Positions 51,958 through 61,389 are shown, counted from the stretch's first letter. The stretch: DNA of 64,000 bases from Planococcus maritimus (GCF_001687625.2 NZ_CP016538.2:2510501-2574500); one strand, 5' to 3'. Numbers and translations are program-made. Notes: generated by a model from the sequence alone, not told the origin.

Positions 51958-54333
51958 TTATTTTACAAATTGGGAAGTGTGTTCGATCGATACGTTCTGG
52001 TAATAGAAGTTTAAGATTTGTTCGGCACTGTGTCCGGCTTTAGAGCGATAGTAGGAGCCCCATTGGCTCATGCCGATGCCGTGGCCGAAGCCACTGCCGT
52101 CCATGACGAAACGGTCTGCTGAGTCTACTACGTCAAAGTCGACACTTTTCAAATTAGCTGCTCCCATTAATGTCCGGAAGGCAGTTATGTTTGGCGATTT
52201 GCCTGCTTGGTAGGTGATGATTGCTTGGTGCTTTTTCAATGACGAACCGATGTATTCGTTGCTTGCTGTTTTCAAAGCAGATGGAATAACGGATTCGCCA
52301 CCCAGGTAATAAGCTTGGTCTTTTGTCAGTTTGCTGATTTGTTCCATATGCTCAGCCGGCAAACGATCTGGGTCTGGGTGCAGCATCAGGATCGGCGAGT
52401 TTGTTTTCGCTGCAAGGACAGAGCCTGCAAGTGCATCAACGAATGAATGGGCATTGCCAACAACCAAGTTTTTGCCGTTCATTGGCAACAATCGATTGAT
52501 TTCCAAACTGGTGGCCACGCGGTCTTTGCCGCTGATGCGGTTGCTGATGATGCCACGTTCGAATAATGCCGATTCGACCGCTTCTGGCACAACTGTCGTG
52601 CCCCCAATCAAGATGGCTTTTTCCGTAGACTGATTTTCCAAGAAGGACAGTGTCGATTCTGGACTCTTGTCACCCATGTGAATGATGATTGGCAATTGAT
52701 GCGCGGCTGCATAAGCAGAGGCAGATAGGGCATCGGAAGAGTTGTTATTGCCTGTTGCGAATAGCACGGTTTGCATTTGTCCGATTTCCTGTGCGATCAA
52801 TAGCGAAGTTTCTGAACGGTTTTTACCCGCCAGACGTTTGGTTTGGAATCCTTTTTGCTTTAATGTTTGTTCTACATTTTCAGAGATTGCCGAAGTTCCG
52901 CCAAGCAAATAAACTGTTGCTCCTTTGACGGTTTGTTGCTCCAGGAAGTTTTCAACTGATGCTGGCAAGCTGTCATTTCGGGTCAATAAGACGGGCGCGC
53001 TTTGTTTATGTGCAAGTACGGTTCCTGCTAGCGCATCGGCCGGAACATCGCCGCGGCCAAGAACGATGGCAGGTGCTTTTTCAGTACCGACTGTCTCTTT
53101 GGCGATTTCGACAGCTGTGTCGTAGCGGTTTTCTCCAGCTAGTGTTTTAGAGGCTGCACCAGCTGCCATATCAAAATTCAACGCATCGTTTTCGCGATGG
53201 CGAATGTAATAATCCATTTCCAGCGTGATGGATTGAACTTTTCCAGTGTTCGAGAAGTTTTCAGTTTGGATATTGTTGATGGAAGCGATTTTGATCGATT
53301 CGACTGTCGAATCTTGTGCTTTTGCTTTTGCCAATAAATCTTTTTTGAAGTTGGTGAACGCGGTTTTGCTTTCATTGCCGACTAGTGCGCTATTTAAGTT
53401 CAGTTCAGGCGTCGTATCCCACCATGTAGCCGGAGCCATCAAATCGGTAGTTGCCGGAAGCTGCTGTTTGAGCCAATTGAGTTTCCACAAAACGCTTGTC
53501 TTGTCGAACTCGTCTTTTTGCGTTGCAGATAGATAAGGCAGTTTGCCCGACCAGTATTGTTCAGGCAGTTCAGTTTGCCCGCCGTTACTTGATGAGAAAT
53601 AGGCTGTGACAAAGCCCGTCTGGCCGCCCGACTTTTTGTAGGTAAGAATTTGGCCTTGGGTTTCATCGACTGCACGATTCGTATATTCATATGCTGATTT
53701 GTAATGAGGGGATAAAGGATCCCACATAAAGCCTTTGTACACTTGGAAAGTTGTCGTATCGTCGATTTCTAGCGTGCTTTGGCTCATTTTTGAGAATACA
53801 TAGGACCGGGCGGCAATCGCTTGAGCTTTCAGCGATTCCATTCCGCCGCTGGCACCCCAACTCGCTGGGCTTTCAGATGGCACGACCCCTTTTAAATAAT
53901 CTTCAAATTCCAAAGAATTCACCGGCTGTATTTTTGTTGTGCCGGACATCCGGAAGAGAATTGTCCCAAGATACGGATAGATCGTCTGAGATCCAGGTTT
54001 GTAAAGATGGACATTATTTGCCTTCGAATAGACGGACGGCTCAATCGTCACGGTGTTCAAGCCGCTCTTTAAGGTTTGACTGCCTTTTTTTAGTACCAGT
54101 TTCCCAGAGGATACTTGCACCTGGTAACGGACACCTTTTTCCAACTTTACAGTTTTGTCTTCTGTTAGTTGCGAACTGCCTTGTGGGACAAAATCAAAGC
54201 TGCTGTTGGTGCCCAAGCTATTAGTTAAACGAACTTTCACAGTGAAATCTTCTGCAGCAGAAGCATTTACCGCTCCCCCAGCAAGAACGCCGATGAACAA
54301 TAGCATGGCCAAACCCTTTAATAAAATTCTCAA
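51958..54333 (-). CDS. SpoIID/LytB domain protein with CWB2 repeats nested inside
   Basis: 791 aa; TTG start with AGGGGGAACCGC upstream. Signal peptide ends ASAAE. Residues about 27-115 form a beta domain. The SpoIID domain then starts at about 135: NSLEFEDYLKGVVPSESPAS and LKAQAIAARSYVFSK, where the first Glu is the catalytic lytic-transglycosylase residue in SpoIID. It runs to about 385, is interrupted by three CWB2 repeats (about 395-695, e.g. TLAGENRYDTA, RLAGKNRSETS, RISGKDRVATS) and resumes with GSGFGHGIGMSQWG at about 744. In LytB of B. subtilis the CWB2 block precedes the SpoIID domain, so this nesting is unusual. Related proteins stimulate amidases such as LytC. Confidence 0.92.
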   Translation of the reverse strand: MRILLKGLAMLLFIGVLAGGAVNASAAEDFTVKVRLTNSLGTNSSFDFVPQGSSQLTEDKTVKLEKGVRYQVQVSSGKLVLKKGSQTLKSGLNTVTIEPSVYSKANNVHLYKPGSQTIYPYLGTILFRMSGTTKIQPVNSLEFEDYLKGVVPSESPASWGASGGMESLKAQAIAARSYVFSKMSQSTLEIDDTTTFQVYKGFMWDPLSPHYKSAYEYTNRAVDETQGQILTYKKSGGQTGFVTAYFSSSNGGQTELPEQYWSGKLPYLSATQKDEFDKTSVLWKLNWLKQQLPATTDLMAPATWWDTTPELNLNSALVGNESKTAFTNFKKDLLAKAKAQDSTVESIKIASINNIQTENFSNTGKVQSITLEMDYYIRHRENDALNFDMAAGAASKTLAGENRYDTAVEIAKETVGTEKAPAIVLGRGDVPADALAGTVLAHKQSAPVLLTRNDSLPASVENFLEQQTVKGATVYLLGGTSAISENVEQTLKQKGFQTKRLAGKNRSETSLLIAQEIGQMQTVLFATGNNNSSDALSASAYAAAHQLPIIIHMGDKSPESTLSFLENQSTEKAILIGGTTVVPEAVESALFERGIISNRISGKDRVATSLEINRLLPMNGKNLVVGNAHSFVDALAGSVLAAKTNSPILMLHPDPDRLPAEHMEQISKLTKDQAYYLGGESVIPSALKTASNEYIGSSLKKHQAIITYQAGKSPNITAFRTLMGAANLKSVDFDVVDSADRFVMDGSGFGHGIGMSQWGSYYRSKAGHSAEQILNFYYQNVSIEHTSQFVK

Positions 54334-54499
54334 TGCGGTTCCCCCTATTTACGATGTTTTAAATGCAAAATCGCTCTTTTTTAACAGTATATTCTAGATT
54401 TTTATTAAAAGGTACATAAATTTTCTAAATTTATGCAAATAATACCACCAATGAATTTCTCTATCCTTGTTCTTTGCCTTGATTTCTATCTTTACGGGC

Positions 54500-54526
54500 A
54501 AAAAAAAATGGCCGAAGCCATTTTTT
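54500..54526 (-). terminator. Terminator of the CWB2-NlpC/P60 gene
   Basis: AAAAAATGGC pairs perfectly with GCCATTTTTT around CGAA, adjoining the stop at 54525, with further A/T runs on both sides. Confidence 0.88.
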
Positions 54527-55910
54527 AATCTGTGTACGAGCGGATTGTGACGATTTTCTTGTCCCAATGTCCCCAAGATGTGTCAAGAGCTGTAATCGCA
54601 ACTCCTGTACTTGTCCCAGCATGGATGATTTTTCCATCCCCAATATAAATACCAGCATGGGTTGGACGCGTTGGTGTACTTCTCACCAAATCTAACAGGA
54701 CAATATCGCCGACTTTCACGTTTGAATAGCTGACCGGCTTGCCGGATTCTGCCATCAATGCCGTTGTTCTTGGAATCGTGATTCCCTTTTTATTAAAGAC
54801 ATACATCAAATAACCTGAGCAATCAAACCCTGATGGCGTTGTTCCGCCCCAGCGATACGGTGTACCGATATATTTTCTCGCTTCTTCAATAATCTCATCG
54901 CGAATGTCTGCAGATGGTTTAACAACTGGAATGGCTGCGGGTTTTGGATTCGGGTTCAAGGCTTCTTTTGAAACAGCCGTTTCGCCTCCGATAACCGTTA
55001 GCTTGTCGACATTTTTATTGTTAATGATGTCTTTAGTAGAGGATGGTAAGTCAGCTTGACGAACTAACAGAACCGGTTTTTTTTGTTTCCCGCCAAGAGC
55101 AGAGCCCGTCAAGGCATCGGCAAACTGCTGCCCGGAAGCTACAAGTGAATCGTTAACTGTCGTTGGGTAAAGTTTTGCGACCACTGCTGCGGCAGTAGCA
55201 TAGCGGTCTTTACCGGAAATGCGTGATACGGCTGCTGTTTCGTCGATTTTTTTGTAGACTTCGGAACTGACAGCACTTTCGCCGCCTACGACTGTGACAG
55301 TTTTATAATTTTTCACGGCTGCTGCGACTTCTTTTGACATGCCGTTTCCTGAAGTTAAGAGGATTGGCTTGCCTGTTTCAGCAGCATGTGAAGCGATTGA
55401 CAAGGAATCGGCATAACCGGATCCACTAGCGACGACTGCTGACGTTCCGCCCACTTTCGCTGCGATTAATGCAGAGGTTTCAGAGCGGTTGCTGCCGGCG
55501 ATGCGTTCGACAGTCATGCCCTGTTCTTTTAATTGGCTGACGACTTTATCGGAAATGACGCTTTCACCGCCAAGGATGGTAGCGTTCTTGGCCCCAAGGC
55601 GGCCGATTTCAGACATGATCGATGCAGGTACAGCATCTTTTTTCACCAATAGGATCGGCGCGTTCATTTTTTTAGCGAGCGGTGCTCCGGCAAGAGCATC
55701 CGGGTAGTTATCGCCAATAACGAGGACAACGTGATTCGTGCTGTGGTAGCCCCATCCTGCTCGTGCTACTTTGATGGATGTTTCGTAGCGGTCCGATCCT
55801 GAGATGCGGTCAAAGTTTTCAAAGACGCTTGCTTCCGAAGTGGAAGCGAAAGCAGTGATTGATAAAGCAGTTGCAGCGATCATTGTTCCAAACCATTTTG
55901 TCATTTTCAT
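54525..55910 (-). CDS. CWB2 repeats plus NlpC/P60 endopeptidase
   Basis: 461 aa; ATG with AGGGGGAAACAG upstream. Signal peptide ends SEASV. Three CWB2 repeats come first (about 30-315: RISGSDRYETS, RIAGSNRSETS, RISGKDRYATA), then a short Pro-rich linker (PNPKPAAIP). The C-terminal NlpC/P60 papain-like domain (about 340-461) has GTPYRWGGTTPSGFDCSGYL (nucleophile Cys about 363), THAGIYIGDG (catalytic His about 419) and a final polar residue in IHAGTST. Cleaves D-Glu-type linkages in stem peptides (dl-endopeptidase). Its anchor is N-terminal, whereas the amidase, protease and nucleotidase anchors are C-terminal. Confidence 0.93.
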   Translation of the reverse strand: MKMTKWFGTMIAATALSITAFASTSEASVFENFDRISGSDRYETSIKVARAGWGYHSTNHVVLVIGDNYPDALAGAPLAKKMNAPILLVKKDAVPASIMSEIGRLGAKNATILGGESVISDKVVSQLKEQGMTVERIAGSNRSETSALIAAKVGGTSAVVASGSGYADSLSIASHAAETGKPILLTSGNGMSKEVAAAVKNYKTVTVVGGESAVSSEVYKKIDETAAVSRISGKDRYATAAAVVAKLYPTTVNDSLVASGQQFADALTGSALGGKQKKPVLLVRQADLPSSTKDIINNKNVDKLTVIGGETAVSKEALNPNPKPAAIPVVKPSADIRDEIIEEARKYIGTPYRWGGTTPSGFDCSGYLMYVFNKKGITIPRTTALMAESGKPVSYSNVKVGDIVLLDLVRSTPTRPTHAGIYIGDGKIIHAGTSTGVAITALDTSWGHWDKKIVTIRSYTD

Positions 55911-56040
55911 ATGCTTCTGTTTCCCCCTGAGTTATATAGTCTGTATATTCTGTATGTATTAGGCAATTTTTATTTCTGAATAATTCAGAGTTTATCATTG
56001 AATTTATGAGAGTAATATTACATTTATATTACAGGGACAA

Positions 56041-56073
56041 CGAAAAACCCCTTGAGACTGTGCTCAAGGGGTT
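56041..56073 (-). terminator. Terminator of the wall-polymer sugar operon
   Basis: AACCCCTTGAG (56046-56056) pairs perfectly with CTCAAGGGGTT (56063-56073), followed on the minus strand by TTTTCG. It ends the operon finishing at 56150. Confidence 0.9.
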
Positions 56074-56149
56074 GTTAAAACCGCGTCCTGTATAGGCTGA
56101 ACGATATGTTTCATAAAATTTACAGTTTAAAATAAACAGGAGTAATTAC

Positions 56150-57247
56150 CTAGTTTAGCTTCAAGACAGTTTCATAGATTTGGCGAATTTCTTGCTGTAA
56201 TTTCTCGTTGGAAAAATTTTCTTTTGCAAAGCTCCGAAGCATGCTTCCCATTTCCTGTGTGTTTGCTTGCATCGCTTTTGCCATGACATGTTCGAGCGCG
56301 TCTACCCGCCCTGGTTCCACGATCCATCCGGTTTTTCCAGGATCGACGAGTGCTGGTACGCCGCCCACATTCGTCGCAATGACAGGCGTCGCCATATCTG
56401 CAGATTCCAACAGGACGAGCGGAAAGCTTTCGCTATGCGAAGTCAATAAGGAGACGTCGGCTGCATACAGTAATCGGTCCACATCCGTGCGTGCTCCCAA
56501 GAACTGGACGCGATTTTCGATGCCGAGTGCCGCTGCTTGATCACGTAATTTTTGGCTGCGATCACCGTCGCCGATTACCCATAGTTTACACGGCTGATTG
56601 ATCTGTGCGAAAGCATTGAGCAGGATATCATGCCCTTTGACGGGATGGAGCCGTGCCACAATCGCGAAAACGAAATCGTCTTCTCCGGTACTAAGAGATT
56701 CACGAATTGCGCGCTTATCAAAATCCGGCAAAGTTTCATGGAAATTGATGCCGTTGAACACCGGCGTGATTCTGTTTGGCTTCACGCCCATTTGGACCAG
56801 CATATCCTTGAATTTCTCCGACACGGCAAACAAATGGTCTGCACGGCGCATCGCCCGCTGGTTCAAGATGGTGAATACCTTGGCGAGCGGTTTCGGCTGG
56901 TGGAGAAAGTCGAGTGTCGGGTCGCTATGGACCGTAATGAACCAAGGCATTCCCAGTTTTTTGTAGACGGAATCAATCAGGAAATTCGCCCGCGCCCCGT
57001 GGGTATGAACGATGGAGAATCTGCCTTTTTTCAAGACCAGCAAAATCTTCCTAGGCGCAGACCGGTCCAGGCGGCTATTTTGCTGAACGACCGTCACGGG
57101 AATCCCGGCTTTTCGTGCGTCTTCCGCAAAAGCGCCTTCAGTGAGTAATAGCAACTCTGCTTCTACAGGAGAGTTGGTTAATAGCTGCAATAAATGCTTT
57201 TTCGAGCCTCCCGTTTCGCCTCCGCTAATGACATGCAATACTTTCAT
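56150..57247 (-). CDS. GT4-family glycosyltransferase
   Basis: 365 aa from ATG 57247, which overlaps the preceding stop by four bases; an in-frame extension to 57349 overlaps the upstream gene and lacks support. GT-B fold: KVLHVISGGETGGSKKHLLQ at the N terminus, VHTHGARANFL, FITVHSDPTLD, and a C-terminal nucleotide-sugar site with VARLHPVKGHDILLNAF and the EX7E-like SHSESFPLVLLESADMATPVI. Transfers a sugar during synthesis of a wall glycopolymer. Third and last gene with the dehydrogenase at 58030 and the WecG/TagA homologue at 57244. Confidence 0.9.
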   Translation of the reverse strand: MKVLHVISGGETGGSKKHLLQLLTNSPVEAELLLLTEGAFAEDARKAGIPVTVVQQNSRLDRSAPRKILLVLKKGRFSIVHTHGARANFLIDSVYKKLGMPWFITVHSDPTLDFLHQPKPLAKVFTILNQRAMRRADHLFAVSEKFKDMLVQMGVKPNRITPVFNGINFHETLPDFDKRAIRESLSTGEDDFVFAIVARLHPVKGHDILLNAFAQINQPCKLWVIGDGDRSQKLRDQAAALGIENRVQFLGARTDVDRLLYAADVSLLTSHSESFPLVLLESADMATPVIATNVGGVPALVDPGKTGWIVEPGRVDALEHVMAKAMQANTQEMGSMLRSFAKENFSNEKLQQEIRQIYETVLKLN

Positions 57248-57969
57248 CGGCGGCTGCCGCCTTTGTCGCGCACGGCTTTGATGAGGAATTGCGGGAGCGC
57301 CATTTGGCGTTTGATGCGCGTCGGCTGACTCGCCAAACGGTATAGCCATTCCGTTCCTGTGTTCAAAAACAGTTTCGGAGCGCGTTTGACATTGCCGCTA
57401 TAGACATCGAAACTGCCGCCGACACCTTGGAAGATATTGACGTCCAATTGCTCCATGTTTTCACGGATGAAGAGCTCTTGTTTCGGACTGCCAAGTGCGA
57501 CAAACAGGATTTGCGGCTGTGCGGCGTTGATGGTTTCGATGATTTTGGCCGGGTCTTTTTCGTAGCCATCCAATGTCCCAGCAACTACAAGGTTCGGGTA
57601 TTTCGCTTGGATGTTTTGCGCAGCTAATTCAACCGTCGCTTTTTTCGCGCCGTACATAAAAATACGGTGGCCGTGTTGATGGGCGAGTCGAAGCAATGCA
57701 TCCATCATGCCGATGCCTGTAACACGTTCGCGAATTTCGCCCCCGCGCATACGGGAAGCAATTTTAATGCCGACGCCATCTGGAATCTGATACGTCGATT
57801 CGTTCAAAAGCGTACGCAACGCCGGGTCTTTTGAAGCCATCATGACTTTTTCCGGGTTGATGGCGACAATGCGCGATTTCCGACCGAGTTCGATATCGGT
57901 TTGGATTTTGCCAAGCAATTGTTGTTCGGTTTCTTTATTGACGGTAACGCCTAAAATTTCTTCTTTCAT
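57244..57969 (-). CDS. WecG/TagA/CpsF family glycosyltransferase
   Basis: 241 aa from ATG 57969, with GGAGGCACGAACTAC upstream; a 21-bp extension is unsupported. GT26 motifs: ITGVNVNKETE-like ILGVTVNKETEQQ, VAINPEKVMMASKDP, YQIPDGVGIKIASRMRG with the catalytic Asp, RVTGIGMMDALL, HRIFMYGAKKATVE, ILFVALGSPKQELFIREN and GVGGSFDVYSG. TagA adds ManNAc to the lipid-linked GlcNAc primer in wall teichoic acid; WecG adds ManNAcA. With a UDP-ManNAc dehydrogenase just upstream, the WecG-like ManNAcA reaction is also possible. Confidence 0.9.
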   Translation of the reverse strand: MKEEILGVTVNKETEQQLLGKIQTDIELGRKSRIVAINPEKVMMASKDPALRTLLNESTYQIPDGVGIKIASRMRGGEIRERVTGIGMMDALLRLAHQHGHRIFMYGAKKATVELAAQNIQAKYPNLVVAGTLDGYEKDPAKIIETINAAQPQILFVALGSPKQELFIRENMEQLDVNIFQGVGGSFDVYSGNVKRAPKLFLNTGTEWLYRLASQPTRIKRQMALPQFLIKAVRDKGGSRR

Positions 57970-58029
57970 GTAGTTCGTGCCTCCATGCAAAACCGCATTT
58001 CCAATGGTTTGAAAATGCGGCCGTGTATT

Positions 58030-59307
58030 TTAATTTTTTGGGTTGCCTTTGCCGTCGCCAAGACGGTAAACCGTGAATCCGGCTTGTTCATAGGTTTCGC
58101 GGCTGATGGCATTTTTTGTGTCAAAAATGGCTTGATGGCGCATCGTTCCGCCCATTGTTTTCGGATCGTATTCTTTAAATGCTTTGTGATCGGTCAAGAT
58201 AACGATCAAGTCTGCACCTTCGACTGCTTCGTCGTAGCTTTGCGTCTGGAACGGCGCTTTGTTTTCTTTGACATGCGGGTCAAATGAAGCAATACGCAAG
58301 TTTTTAGCTTTTAAATGTTCCAGCACTTCCATTGACGGGCTCTCGCGGATGTCGTCGATATTGCCTTTAAAGGCCAAACCAAATACAGCGACTTTCGCAT
58401 CGGCGACGTCTTTTAGGATGTCGTCGATTTTGTCAGCTGTGTATTGTGGCATGCCATCATTTGTCGTACGAGACAAATGGATGATTTTCGAAAGCTCCTG
58501 CTCTTTTTCCACTAAGAACCATGGATCGACAGCGATGCAATGCCCGCCGACGCCTGGGCCTGGCAAGTGGATATTGACGCGTGGATGGTGGTTCGCGAGG
58601 CGAATCGCTTCCCAAGCATCAACACCAACATTGTCCGAGATTTTCGCGATTTCATTCGCGAAAGCGATGTTGACATCACGGTAAGTGTTTTCCATGACCT
58701 TGACCATCTCAGCCGTAGTTGCATCAGTTAAAATAAATTCGCCTTTGACGAATGATTCGTAATAGACTTGTGTGCGTTTTGACGATTCCTCGTTTATGCC
58801 GCCAATAATGCGGTCATTTTTCACGAGCTCTTCAAATACTTTGCCAGGGATCACGCGTTCTGGTGAATGCGAGACAAATAGTTCTGTCCCGATTTCTAAA
58901 TTGCTCTTCACGAGAATCGGCATCATGACATCAAGTACCGTACGCGGTGGCACAGTAGATTCCAATACGACCAAATCGCCTTTTTTAAGGTACGGCACGA
59001 TCGATTCTGTCGCAGCACGGATGTAATCCATGTTTGCTGTTTTGTCTTCCGCGATTGGAGACGGGACAGCGATGATGAACATGTCTGCTTCCGCTGGTTT
59101 TGTTGAGACCGAGAAAGTCCCTTTTTCCAATGCTTTGTTCAAGTAATCCTGAAGAAACGGTTCTTCAATGTGGATTTGCCCATCAGACAGCATATCTACC
59201 GCTTTTTGATTGACGTCCACGCCGTGAACTTCATAACCATGGTTTGCAAACATGACCGCTGTTGGCAAGCCGATATATCCTAATCCCACTACACAGATTT
59301 TTTCCAT
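58030..59307 (-). CDS. Nucleotide-sugar dehydrogenase (UDP-ManNAc dehydrogenase type)
   Basis: 425 aa from ATG 59307, with TTGAGGAGAATTAACG upstream; the longer frame to 59373 is unsupported. NAD site KICVVGLGYIGLPTA (about 3-17). Motifs SIAE-like VPSPIAEDKTANMDY, LESTVPPRT, SHSPERVIPGK, and the catalytic Cys at about 256 in PGVGGHCIAVDPWF, then VFGLAFKGNIDDIRESPS in the C-terminal domain. The SPERVIPG and GGHCIAVDP patterns match WecC rather than UDP-glucose dehydrogenase. Oxidises UDP-ManNAc to UDP-ManNAcA twice with NAD+. First gene of the wall-polymer operon; the 2-epimerase that makes UDP-ManNAc is not in the window. Confidence 0.9.
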   Translation of the reverse strand: MEKICVVGLGYIGLPTAVMFANHGYEVHGVDVNQKAVDMLSDGQIHIEEPFLQDYLNKALEKGTFSVSTKPAEADMFIIAVPSPIAEDKTANMDYIRAATESIVPYLKKGDLVVLESTVPPRTVLDVMMPILVKSNLEIGTELFVSHSPERVIPGKVFEELVKNDRIIGGINEESSKRTQVYYESFVKGEFILTDATTAEMVKVMENTYRDVNIAFANEIAKISDNVGVDAWEAIRLANHHPRVNIHLPGPGVGGHCIAVDPWFLVEKEQELSKIIHLSRTTNDGMPQYTADKIDDILKDVADAKVAVFGLAFKGNIDDIRESPSMEVLEHLKAKNLRIASFDPHVKENKAPFQTQSYDEAVEGADLIVILTDHKAFKEYDPKTMGGTMRHQAIFDTKNAISRETYEQAGFTVYRLGDGKGNPKN

Positions 59308-59389
59308 TTCGTTAATTCTCCTCAATTGCCAGTAATTTTTATCGCCTGCTTTGCAAGCAGAGATTTGGTTCAATAGTTTTGCTAAATAA

Positions 59390-59815
59390 GTTGAACTAAT
59401 ACGTTGTCTTTAAGACTTCATTACATACGATATTCCGCAAAACAGCTGGCTTTCCTGGGGGCTTGCGCTGAACTAATTCGGGCTTACTGCCCGAATGGAT
59501 TTCAGCACTTCGCTGATCCCCAAGGAGTCTGCGCTATTTTGCTCCATATCTATTGATATCCAGATATTAAGAGTGCAAGGCAGCGAAGGGCAAAAATATG
59601 CTCCAACATCGCTGCGCTACTGTGTCGCAAACGAATCGTGTCAAGCACGATTCGCTTCCTGCGGGAGCAGTGATGGAGCGCCGCGACGGAGCGACATGAG
59701 TCTTGAGACCCCACAGGAAGCGCAGCAACCGAGGAGGCTCAAGCCATGCCCGAGGAAAGCGTCTGCCTGTAACGATTACATCGCTCTCTTTGACTGGTTC
59801 ATTTTTTGTTCAACT
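59390..59815. repeat. Head-to-head composite of intergenic repeats (relative of copies 1-3)
   Basis: AGTTGAAC at the left end and GTTCAACT at the right form short terminal inverted repeats. The right half (about 59680-59770) has GAGACCCCACAGGAAGCG, CCGAGGAGGCT and CCCGAGGAAAGCG, the same core blocks as copies 1-3. The left half (about 59450-59530) holds their inverted complement (GGCTTTCCTGGGGGC ... GATCCCCAAGGAGTC). It is therefore two diverged copies facing each other. Non-coding. The rest of 59308-59928 holds the promoter region of the dehydrogenase gene. Confidence 0.65.
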
Positions 59816-59928
59816 CACATATTATCAATAGTTCATTCTACCATAGCTAAGCCTTGGGCAGAAATCGTTTTGGTGTATTTTTCATTACGGTTTCGTTACA
59901 GGACGCGTGATGGGCTTGTGGGTTCCCA

Positions 59929-59962
59929 AAGAAAAGCCTCTTCCGCAAATGCGGAAGAGGCT
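59929..59962 (-). terminator. Terminator of the AGCS symporter gene
   Basis: AGCCTCTTCCGC (59935-59946) pairs perfectly with GCGGAAGAGGCT (59951-59962) around AAAT, followed on the minus strand by TTTTCTTTG. Directly after the stop at 59968. Confidence 0.9.
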
Positions 59963-59967
59963 AGAAG

Positions 59968-61389
59968 TTATTCGTCATGACGATGTGCTTCTTCTCCCCA
60001 GCATTCCGTATTTTTCAGGCCAGGTACATTTTTCGCATAGAATACCGGATTCTTGCCGGCTTTTCGTTGACCCATATAATCGTCGAGAACGCGGAAAGCG
60101 ATCTTCCCGAGCAGGGCAATGACAATCAGGTTGATGACAGCCATCATTCCCATGAAGAGATCAGCCATATTCCAAACCAGTTGAACTTGCGCGATTGAAC
60201 CGAACATGACCATCGCAAGGACGCCAAAACGATAAGCCGTCAACCATAAGCTATGCGCATTGATGAATTCGATATTCGTCTCGCCGTAATAATAGTTCCC
60301 GACAATCGAGCTGAAAGCGAAGAACGTGATGGCGATCGCCAGGAAATAAGGCGCCCATGCCCCGACATGCATCTCGAGGGAAGTTTGCGTCAGTAAGATG
60401 CCTTCCTGTTCACTTGTGCGGTACAAGTCCGCCAAAATGATGACGAACGCAGTCGCCGAACAAATGATGATCGTATCGAAAAACACGCCAAGACTTTGAA
60501 CGAGTCCTTGTTTAGCAGGGTGCGAGACGTTCGCAGAAGCTGCAGCGTTTGGTACAGACCCCATGCCGGCTTCGTTCGAGAACAAGCCTCGGCGAATTCC
60601 TTGCATGATTGCAGCACCGATACCGCCGCCTACCACTTCCTCAAGTCCAAACGCATTTTGGATAATTAAAGTGAAGACTGCCGGAATTTCCGTGAAGTTT
60701 AGGATGGATATGTATCCTACAACAAGTAGATAAACAACCGCCATAACCGGCACCACCACTTGCGTGACACGCGCGATGCGGCGGACACCGCCGAAGATAA
60801 CGATAGCAGACAGCACGACTAAGCTTGCGCCGACCACCCAATTCGGGATGTCTAATACCTCGCCGACTGATTGGGCTATGGTGTTCGACTGGACCGAGTT
60901 GAAAATAAAGCCGAATGCAAGCGTCAGGAGAATGGCAAAAACAATGCCCAATTTCCGTGTGCCAAGTGCTTTTTCCATATAATAAGCAGGGCCCCCACGG
61001 AATTGCTCGCCGTCTTTAATCTTGTAAACTTGAGCAAGCGTACTTTCGATAAAGGCAGTAGCCATTCCGATCAGAGCCACGACCCACATCCAAAACACCG
61101 CACCCGGGCCGCCAATGGCTATAGCCAAAGCAACACCGGTAATATTGCCGGTCCCGACGCGTGAAGCGGTCGAAATCGTAAAGGCCTGGAAAGCGGAAAT
61201 CCCGCCGGTTCCATCTTTCTTTTCCGTGATAACACGGAACATCTCGCCAAATAAGCGCACTTGTACAAAACGTGTACGGATGGTGAAATATAAACCAAGA
61301 CCGAGCAAGAGCCCGATCAATATGTATGTCCATAATAAGTTATTGCCTTCGTCGACGATCCACGTCAACCCGTTGAATATTGCATCCAT
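59968..61389 (-). CDS. AGCS family Na+ (or H+):alanine/glycine symporter
   Basis: 473 aa; ATG with AAAGGGGTCATCG upstream. About eleven membrane segments. Family signatures: IRTRFVQVRLFGEMFRVI, GISAFQAFTISTASRVGTGNITGVA (the conserved ST-G-x-GN loop), FWMWVVALIGMATAFIESTLAQ, GGPAYYMEKALGT, and GLFSNEAGMGSVPNAAASA. It imports alanine or glycine with a sodium ion. Lies next to two M20 peptidase genes, which release free amino acids, but is separated from them by a 98-bp gap with a weak hairpin. Confidence 0.93.
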   Translation of the reverse strand: MDAIFNGLTWIVDEGNNLLWTYILIGLLLGLGLYFTIRTRFVQVRLFGEMFRVITEKKDGTGGISAFQAFTISTASRVGTGNITGVALAIAIGGPGAVFWMWVVALIGMATAFIESTLAQVYKIKDGEQFRGGPAYYMEKALGTRKLGIVFAILLTLAFGFIFNSVQSNTIAQSVGEVLDIPNWVVGASLVVLSAIVIFGGVRRIARVTQVVVPVMAVVYLLVVGYISILNFTEIPAVFTLIIQNAFGLEEVVGGGIGAAIMQGIRRGLFSNEAGMGSVPNAAASANVSHPAKQGLVQSLGVFFDTIIICSATAFVIILADLYRTSEQEGILLTQTSLEMHVGAWAPYFLAIAITFFAFSSIVGNYYYGETNIEFINAHSLWLTAYRFGVLAMVMFGSIAQVQLVWNMADLFMGMMAVINLIVIALLGKIAFRVLDDYMGQRKAGKNPVFYAKNVPGLKNTECWGEEAHRHDE

